Positions 16,093 to 20,835 of a DNA stretch of 20,835 bases are shown here, piece after piece; positions within the stretch are counted from its first letter, which is position 1, and each line of letters begins with the position of its first letter. The position numbers and the translations under genes were made by a program. The stretch is from the NCBI GenBank assembly GCA_963575745.1, contig CAUYUJ010010461.1, positions 7,501 to 28,335 of the forward strand. Direction: 5' to 3'. The notes under the pieces were generated by a model that was given only the letters and a program-made list of their open reading frames with translations, was not told the origin of the DNA and ran no database searches. Source of the stretch: Prorocentrum cordatum. Lineage: Eukaryota; Sar; Dinophyceae; Prorocentrales; Prorocentraceae.

Positions 16093-16318
16093 AGAGCCCC
16101 GAATCATCAGGGGTAACTCGGGTCAGGGATAACTCGGGTTCGTTTTTCGGGAATCCAGACCCGAGTTACCCCGGACCCGAGTTACCCCGGATAACTCGGG
16201 CGTCCAGAGCCCCGAATCATCAGGGGTAACTCGGGTCAGGGGTAACTCGGGTTCCTTTTTCGGAAATACAAACCCGAGTTACCCCGGACCCGAGTTACCC
16301 CGGATAACTCGGGCGCCC
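16093..16318. repeat. Two tandem 113-bp hairpin units (TAACTCGGG repeats)
   Basis: Units start with AGAGCCCCGAATCATCAGGG at 16093 and 16206. Each contains GGGTAACTCGGGT and a second TAACTCGGG, then a loop with a T run (CGTTTTTCGGGAAT or CCTTTTTCGGAAAT), then ACCCGAGTTACCCC twice and a closing GATAACTCGGGCG. Each unit folds on itself with arms of about 30 bp. The two copies differ at only a few positions. Confidence 0.95.
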
Positions 16319-16510
16319 AATCACACGTGGCCACCTAGCGACGCCGCGTTGTGGCACGGGCGTCTCGCGGCGCGCGTGCCGCTCGATGCCTTTTCGAAGG
16401 GGCCTCCCCTCGAGGTCTGGGCGTTGCAGATGTTTCCGATCGGGCGCTTTCGCCCGGCTTCGGGCTCCAGGACCGTCACATATCAGGAGGAAAAAAAACA
16501 CACAGACACA

Positions 16511-16600
16511 ATGAATCGTCGACTCCCAGGAACATATGGGAAAGTATGGGAAGTGGGGGGGAAGACAGAAACCCAGAAAATATGGGAAAATATGGGGAAT
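16511..16600 (+). repeat. TATGGGAAA-type short repeat
   Basis: ACATATGGGAAAGTATGGGAAG (16531-16552 region) and AATATGGGAAAATATGGGGAA (about 16579-16599) are imperfect 9-10-bp repeats within the predicted intron. Confidence 0.6.
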
Positions 16601-16695
16601 CGTTTTATTTGTATGTATTTATTTGTGTGTCCTTGGTCCCCTTCAACAGACCTGTTTGGCGCGGAACATGGCGCAGGAAGACGGGGTCTGCTTCG

Positions 16696-16815
16696 ATGTT
16701 CGCGATGTCGGTTGCTGGTTTCGATGTTCGCGATGTCGGTGTTCGATGTGTCGATGTTCGCGATTGTTCAAACGGCTGCAATGGTTCGCGATGTCGCATG
16801 GTTGTTCGCATCGTC
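16696..16815 (+). repeat. GATGTTCGCGATGTCG minisatellite
   Basis: CGATGTTCGCGATGTCGGT occurs at about 16697 and 16721, with partial copies (GTTCGATGTGTCGATGTTCGCGA, GGTTCGCGATGTCGCATGG) to 16815. Any peptide read through it is the repeat VRDVG/FDVRD. It lies within the predicted intron. Confidence 0.8.
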
Positions 16816-16891
16816 GGGGCGCTTGGCGCAGCCGTCTCGGAGGGCATGGTCTCGGCGGCGAGCGAGGGGTGGAAGTGAGAAGGGGGCGGGC

Positions 16892-17024
16892 CTTCTCAGA
16901 GGGCTCGGAAGGCCCCGGGCCCTCCGAGAAGTTTTCGAAGCCTTCCCCGAAGACGCAACATTTCCCAGAAGGCGCGAGGGCTTCTGAGAAGTCCCGCCGC
17001 CTTCCTTTCCGAGAAGGCCTTCTC
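16892..17024. repeat. Palindromes with CTTCTC-GAGAAG arms
   Basis: CTTCTCAGAGGGC (16892-16904) pairs with GCCCTCCGAGAAG (16919-16931) around a CCCCGG centre, and GAGAAGGCCTTCTC (17011-17024) is a perfect 14-bp palindrome. Further GAAGGCGCGAGGGCTTC-like pieces lie between. They resemble in style the TTCTTAGAAG foldback at 10.3 kb. Confidence 0.8.
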
Positions 17025-17189
17025 CGTCTCGCTTAACCGCCTCGCTCGCCGCCGATCTATCAGGAGAGGGAAGGGTACCGAGCGGAGAGAGAAATGTACC
17101 GATGTCGCTGCCCTTCCCTCGTCGCGGCGGCTGGGTTCGCAACGGAGCTCTGGTCAGGACGCACCCCTGGAGCGGTCCAGGCAGTAAGA

Positions 17190-17215
17190 AGGAGGAGGAG
17201 GAGGAGAAGGAGGCA
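17190..17215 (+). repeat. Short GGA run
   Basis: GAAGGAGGAGGAGGAGGAGA, a small purine-on-plus microsatellite inside the predicted intron. Confidence 0.9.
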
Positions 17216-17738
17216 GGAACGTGTGTGCAGATGTTCGTTTTCTGGCACGTGCCTCCCCCTTCCCAGAACCAATGGATAGAGGGGGGAATCTTATCCTCTT
17301 TATCCAGGGGCTGTGCGTCAGCAGGCCGCGGTGGGGGCGCTTGAAGAAGCCGTCTGGCTTGAGCCTTAAGTCGGACATGTCCCTCTACAGGAGGAACATT
17401 CAAGAACAGTAGAAAGATAGCATGTTGACAATGTTTCGTGCTTTTTTGACTGCGTTTGATTATTGCTTCATTGTTTTTCATGTCCCATCCAAGATCCGCC
17501 TGTAGGAGGGCGTGCTCGACCTAACTTTACGTCTTGGCGAACTCTGGGGCTGTCGTGCGACCATCGAATGCCCCCACCTAAGATTCCAGGGGGGGCCAAT
17601 AGGCCAAAAGCAAGAGTATTAAAGCGAGCCGCGCTGGCTGCCGCAGGCTCAATGTCCTGAGGTGTGGTGATGCACGTCGGTCGCTGAAAGTAGGTGCGTT
17701 TTGGCTTCCGAGATTCCAATATACTTTCGGCGCCTTCC

Positions 17739-17822
17739 TACTTCAAGGGTCGAGTGGTTTTCCTTGTTCCATCTTCAGGGGGCGGGCAGAAGCCCCATCT
17801 ACTTCCGACGCCTTCCTACGTC
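17739..17822. repeat. Direct repeat CTTTC/CTTCC-G(G/A)CGCCTTCCTAC
   Basis: ACTTTCGGCGCCTTCCTACT at about 17723-17742 recurs as ACTTCCGACGCCTTCCTACG at about 17802-17821, about 79 bp apart, near the 3' end of the predicted intron. The open frame crosses it, but the composition looks non-coding. Confidence 0.6.
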
Positions 17823-17919
17823 ATGGTTCTACCCACTTCTTCCGACCGACGGGTAGCAGTTTTATTAACTAGTAATGTTGGGATTGAGCAAGGAGCAGCA
17901 CATGACTTGAAAACTGCAG

Positions 17920-18858
17920 GGGGTCGAGGAACGCCTGCCGCGCTCGAACTGCGGTGGCTGGTCACAGAATTGCTGACGTTCTTGAGGGAGCGGCCCTCGT
18001 CCTTCTTTGTCATGGCGTGGGAAAGATCACCCGGCAGCGATGCGAAAGAGGACGAAGCAGGCAGTCCTGCGGGAGATGGCCCAGACGCTCAGAGCTGCTG
18101 CGCTGGAGGTTTACCTAATGGCCCACGGCAGCCAGAGAGATGGAGAAGGACGCACGTGGGGATCACCGCGGCGGCACACGCAGCTTCGGCTGCGGACGAC
18201 GAGCAGACTGCCACTGCGCTGGCAGACCGCGTCGAGTACGTGCTGCGGCGCCTGCCCGAGGTCTCGAGCGGGCCGCGCCACGCGTGGGCACTGCTGGGGG
18301 CCATTGCTCAGGATGTTGGCGTGCAGCGGCTCCTGCGCGGCCGTCTGTTGGCACGAGTGCTTGCTGGAGATTCCAGGTTCGAGCTCGGAGAGGATCCGAA
18401 GCGAGGAGTCACCGTGCGACTGGTAAAGTCCGGACGGTTCGGGGCCGGGGCGCGATCGCCAGAGGAAGGCGACTCTGGCATCCAGCAGCACGATCTTCTT
18501 CTCAGGCCTCTGCTCATGTACCGGAGACCGCGCTCCGATGCCATAGCTGACAACAGCGAATGGAGTAGGGGCACGTCGTTATTTCCTGTACGGCCTGTCG
18601 TGGTGTTGTCTAGCGTTCCTGGCGTGGCCGCGGTGCTCGATAAAAGTGCGGGCGAGACCACGGAGCAGCTGATCAGTCGACTGGAGACCGAGCGAACGAA
18701 TGGCTGCACGTGCGTGGAGAAGGCCGGGTACAGAATCCGTTCTGTGTCTCGTCTCGACGCGCCCACGTCTGGTGCCTTGGTAGTGCCACTTTCGGACATG
18801 GCGGAGGCTGAACTTAAGGAGCAGTTCTCCAGCAGACACGTCTCCAAAGTTTATCCAG
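17920..18858 (+). CDS. Exon: helical modules and N-terminal half of RluA synthase domain
   Basis: The open frame extends back to 17694, but I start at 17920 after TTGAAAACTGCAG because protein-like content begins there (ALELRWLVTELLTFLRERPS). The end of a module (FLRERPSSFFVM) is followed by an acidic, low-complexity stretch and module B (about 18220-18410: VEYVLRRLPEVSSGPRHAWA, then LLRGRLLARVLAGDSRFEL). The RluA part shows motif I as VLDKSAGETTEQL (about 18635-18675) and the catalytic motif II VSRLDAPTSGALVV (18744-18785) with the aspartate at 18756-18758. The usual HRLD is SRLD here, which also occurs in the family. It ends KVYP at a donor CCAG/GTGCCT, phase 1. Confidence 0.85.
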
Positions 18859-19884
18859 GTGCCTGGTGCGGCAAGTTCCGCCACTGCGCTGGCGCAGTCT
18901 TCGATTTTCAGTTCTCGGAGCCCCGCAGGAGACCGTAACACGCGGCAGTTCTCGTCCTTGGGCTCCAGGTTTGCAGTTTTCAACGGGCCGCATTATTGCA
19001 CCGCTGCTGTGTAAGCTTGAGGAGGTTACAACACCGTAATGTGTGATGCGTGTTTTCCCCAGGGCCCTGAGCAGTAGCTACGATGTTACACACTTGCCTC
19101 CTCAGACACAAGGTAGGGATGCCCGGTTGGAAGAGGTCCGTAACGTCCGGCGCCTGGTTCACCATGGCCCAGAGTGGTGACGCGAGATGTAGCATCGGCA
19201 GCTTTCGTCTGCTCAGGCGTCTGCCCGAGGGCTCTTTGGACCCTTCGTCAGGGCCATGGGGAACTTGTTGTGGGTATTCGGGTCATCCTGGATGGTGTCG
19301 CGGTCACATGGGAAGGCAATTTGGGATGGCCCTGGGCTGTCTAGTTAGCGGGCGTGTTGGGACCACGTTGGGCCAGTCTCGGGACGTTTTGGGGCCGACT
19401 TGGGGTCGTGTTGGGTCTTCTTGGGGGGTTCTTGCGGGGTATTCGGGCCGCCCTTGGGTCGCTGGACGCGTTTTGGGGTGCCGTGTGGGGGAAGATTTGC
19501 GAGTAGATTAAGGCCGCTTGGAGCGGCAACAAGAGGGACATGCAGAACATGTTGAAGCGGACGCGGTTGTTCTACGTATGTGGCTTCTCAGTGGCCTCCC
19601 GAGGAACCTCTTGGATGGCTCGTGGGGTCTCTTTGGTGCCTCTTGGGTCCTATCTGGTGCTTGCTGCATCCCTCTGAAGACAATGCTAGGCATTATTGGT
19701 GGCCTTCTTGGGTAATCGTCGAAGCCATCTTGCTCACCTTGGACGCATTGGATACTGCGTGGACGGCGTCAAGACACGCGGGCTGCCTCGGGAGGGGAGG
19801 GGGGCAGGGGGCTTGGATGGGGGCTCCGAGAGCCAGAGCCGGAGATGGACAGCCGCAGCACCATGCCACTCCACCGCGTGCCAG
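18859..19884 (+). other. Predicted intron of about 1.03 kb
   Basis: GT at 18859 and AG at 19883-19884, phase 1 on both sides; both junctions read CCAG/G. Stops close the upstream frame at 18936-18938. The middle is filled by the CTTGG-type repeat (19203-19460 and 19590-19740), also seen at 8 kb. Splicing joins the RluA motif KVYP-G to GMVADVALVHGAPP, near where the family has K-Y-x-A-L-V-x-G, so the exact acceptor could be a few codons further in. Confidence 0.65.
19203..19740. repeat. CTTGG-type repeat inside the synthase intron
   Basis: GGGCTCTTTGGACCC, GTTGGGTCTTCTTGGGGGG, CCTCTTGGATGGCTC, GTGCCTCTTGGGTCC and GCCTTCTTGGGTAATC continue the degenerate repeat family of 7965-8740. A stretch of unique sequence interrupts it at about 19480-19580. 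Confidence 0.65.
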
Positions 19885-20222
19885 GCGGCATGGTGGCGGA
19901 TGTGGCGTTGGTTCATGGAGCACCGCCGGCAGACGGAGTCATCAACGTGAAGCTGCGCGTCGTTCAGACCGTGGACCGCTACCGCGCCGTGGCGCATCCG
20001 AACGGGAAGCCGGCGCTGACCGCCTACCGGGTCCTCTGCAGCCTCGGCGGGGGCACGGCGCTCCCGGCCTGCTCGCTGGTCGTGGCGTACCCGCTCACGG
20101 GGCGCATGCACCAGATCCGCGCGCACTTTGCGCACCTCGGGCACCCGCTGGCGGGGGACGTGCGCTACGCGCCGCGGAAGCTGGGCGCTGCCTGGTCGGG
20201 CCTCGGGGCACGCCAACACACA
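19885..20222 (+). CDS. Exon: C-terminal half of RluA pseudouridine synthase domain
   Basis: This matches the downstream signature of RluA-type synthases: VALVHGAPPADGVINVKL, then PNGKPALTAYRVL and YPLTGRMHQIRAHFAHLGHP followed by LAGDVRY (20098-20170). The GR-x-HQIR-x-H-x-x-x-x-G-H-P-x-x-GD block is fully conserved; GRMHQIR instead of GRTHQIR is a mild variant. The entry phase (1) fits the preceding exon. The domain normally continues about 20-30 residues further (an RLxLHA-like strand), which is not found in frame. The frame instead enters a GGA array at 20229, so another exon beyond the window or a truncation is likely. The end at 20222 (before a GT) is a guess. Confidence 0.85.
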
Positions 20223-20228
20223 GTTCGA

Positions 20229-20262
20229 AGGAGGAGGAGGAGGAGGAGGAGGAGGAGGAGCG
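20229..20262 (+). repeat. (GGA)n microsatellite
   Basis: GGAGGAGGAGGAGGAGGAGG-type array of about 11 units right after the last conserved synthase codons. It would add an arginine or glutamate run if translated. Confidence 0.95.
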
Positions 20263-20284
20263 CCATGAGCACAGAAACTATTGG

Positions 20285-20408
20285 CGCTCCGCGCGGATTT
20301 CTTGGATCTGCGCTGGGGCCCCCCGGCGGCGCCTCCGGCGCCGCCCCTGGCGCGCTCCGCGCGCCAGGGAGGGGGTCCAGCGCAGATCCAAGAAAGCCCC
20401 GCGGAGCG
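20285..20408. repeat. Foldback element with 35-36-bp inverted arms
   Basis: The left arm (20285-20320, CGCTCCGCGCGGATTTCTTG onward to GATCTGCGCTGGGGCC) is mirrored by the right arm (20374-20408), whose reverse complement begins CGCTCCGCGGGGCTTTCTTG and continues GATCTGCGCTGGACC. The centre is itself palindromic (CCCTGGCGCGC TCC GCGCGCCAGGG, about 20346-20370). No TSD could be assigned. It resembles a MITE. Confidence 0.9.
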
Positions 20409-20672
20409 CAAAAGGTTTACGCTTGTCGCGTTGTGTCTGCTCTGGCAGTTTTGGCCTTCGGCGGGCCCCCTCGCCGCCACGGCTGGGCGCAGCTCGGACC
20501 TCTGGCAAGGGTGCCCTGGGTTTCGTGGTTTTCGAGGATTTTGCAATGGAAAGCGTGACGCTCCAACGCCAAAAAGCAATGAACGTCCTGGGGCCTCAGG
20601 GTTGAGTTTCTTGTGGAAGGTTTCTTGTGGTCGCGCCTGGAGGGTTTCTCCGAAGGGCTTAGGCGACCCGTC
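20409..20672. other. Unassigned spacer
   Basis: Ordinary sequence between the foldback element and the terminal TCC tract. It contains a short direct repeat, GGTTTCTTGTGG / GAGTTTCTTGTGG, at about 20603-20630. I cannot recognise the missing C-terminal strand of the synthase here. Confidence 0.4.
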
Positions 20673-20675
20673 GTC

Positions 20676-20835
20676 TTCCTCCTCCTCCTCCTCCTCCTCC
20701 TCCTCCTCCTCCTCCTCCTCCTCCTCCTCCTCCTACTCCTCATTCTCCTCCTCCTCCACCTCCTCCCCCTCTTCCTCCTCCTCCACCTCCTACCTCTCCT
20801 CCACCTCCTCCCCTTCTTCCTCCTCCTCCACCTCC
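20676..20835 (+). repeat. (TCC)n tract running off the window
   Basis: TCC array of about 20 perfect units followed by CTCCTCCTCCACCTCCTCC-type higher-order units with a period of about 39-42 bp (CCTCCACCTCC at about 20751, 20781, 20800 and 20825). It continues beyond the window. Confidence 0.95.

Larger units (their letters stand above)
15973..16336. mobile_element. Palindromic foldback insertion with 15-bp terminal inverted repeats
   Basis: GGTGGCCACGTGTGA at 15975-15989 is matched perfectly in inverse at 16321-16335 (TCACACGTGGCCACC). A 6-bp AGCGAC occurs just outside on both sides (15967-15972 and 16337-16342) and could be a target-site duplication. Inside are a hairpin of about 37-bp arms (15988-16024 with 16053-16089) and two tandem 113-bp hairpin units. 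No transposase is present, so this would be a non-autonomous (MITE- or introner-like) element. Confidence 0.7.
15976..17919 (+). other. Predicted intron of about 1.94 kb
   Basis: GT at 15976 (CTCG/GTGGCC) and AG at 17919 (GAAAACTGCAG/GGGG) give phase 1 on both sides and join LEKAVERLG to GRGTPAALELRWLV. It holds the palindromic insertion 15973-16336, a TATGGGAAA repeat, an 18-bp minisatellite, palindromes and a short GGA run. An alternative is an extra exon at 16339 to about 16460, which reads DAALWHGRLAARVPLDAF and then GPPLEVWALQMFPIGRF in one frame and is preceded by CCACCTAG. Confidence 0.5.
15128..20222 (+). other. Gene model: zinc-finger, multi-module RluA pseudouridine synthase
   Basis: Segments 15128-15189, 15247-15975, 17920-18858 and 19885-20222 can be read as one transcript through GT-AG introns, all joins phase-compatible. 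The product would have helical modules of about 50 residues, a C2H2 finger, more modules, then an RluA-type catalytic domain. The link between the N-terminal and C-terminal halves rests on three things: same strand and order, matching intron phase, and the same module appearing on both sides of the intron (FMLEYPHLFVV in one, FLRERPSSFFVM in the other). RluA enzymes turn uridine into pseudouridine in rRNA, tRNA or mRNA; the added modules would fit RNA recognition. The 5' and 3' ends are uncertain. Confidence 0.6.

Noticed and set aside
18308-18983. Minus-strand open frames opposite the RluA exon
   Set aside because: They are antisense shadows of a GC-rich exon; the plus frame carries the catalytic motif.
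19580-20605. Plus-strand open frame overlapping the RluA exon
   Set aside because: The conserved pseudouridine synthase motifs are in the other plus frame (19845 onward). This frame is a GC-rich shadow with arginine and alanine runs.
1-20835. A dinoflagellate spliced-leader gene (CCGTAGCCATTTTGGCTCAAG)
   Set aside because: Looked for by eye on both strands; only weak partial matches (such as CGTAGCCAATGTTG near 7815) were seen.

Overview
The window looks like nuclear DNA of a dinoflagellate. I infer this from a GC-rich, repeat-choked sequence with scattered short exons, from two decayed non-LTR (LINE-type) elements of a kind I associate with dinoflagellate genomes, and from long one-sided TCC/GGA tracts. 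No bacterial operon, rRNA, tRNA, CRISPR array or prophage was seen. I cannot name the species; Prorocentrum, Polarella and Symbiodiniaceae are all possible.

Layout. 1-1.6 kb: pyrimidine tracts with three isolated protein-like segments on the minus strand (204-450, 589-800 and 1331-1575), none assignable. 1.6-3.0 kb: simple repeats (TCC, CGA) and an AT-richer tandem array of about 245 bp. 3.0-6.35 kb: a minus-strand LINE remnant holding the 5' half of such an element (zinc finger, ORF1, endonuclease, start of the reverse transcriptase), broken by frameshifts and stops and carrying four 78-bp hairpin repeats. 6.35-10.4 kb: no convincing gene. It holds GGA tracts, a dispersed CTTGG-type repeat field, and a three-copy tandem unit of about 650 bp whose interior is filled by a CCG array in one copy and a GCGCCA minisatellite in the next. 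10.7-11.74 kb: a 1-kb TCC/CTG tract. 11.74-13.9 kb: a plus-strand LINE remnant holding the opposite, 3' half (post-RT region, CPRCGA linker, RNase H, terminal zinc-knuckle tail). 13.9-14.6 kb: TCC and CAT arrays.

15.1-20.2 kb: the only apparently living gene, on the plus strand. Open segments at 15247-15975, 17920-18858 and 19885-20222 can be joined in phase through GT-AG introns. The predicted protein has repeated helical or winged-helix-like modules of about 50 residues, one C2H2 zinc finger, and a C-terminal RluA-type pseudouridine synthase with its catalytic aspartate motif intact. A 57-nt intron precedes the first segment. The first long intron starts inside a 15-bp terminal inverted repeat of a palindromic insertion (15973-16336), and the second long intron is filled by the CTTGG repeat.

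The most interesting item is this multi-module pseudouridine synthase together with the foldback elements placed at its exon edges. Gene models rest on reading frames, motif recognition and splice-site plausibility only; no database or transcript was consulted.
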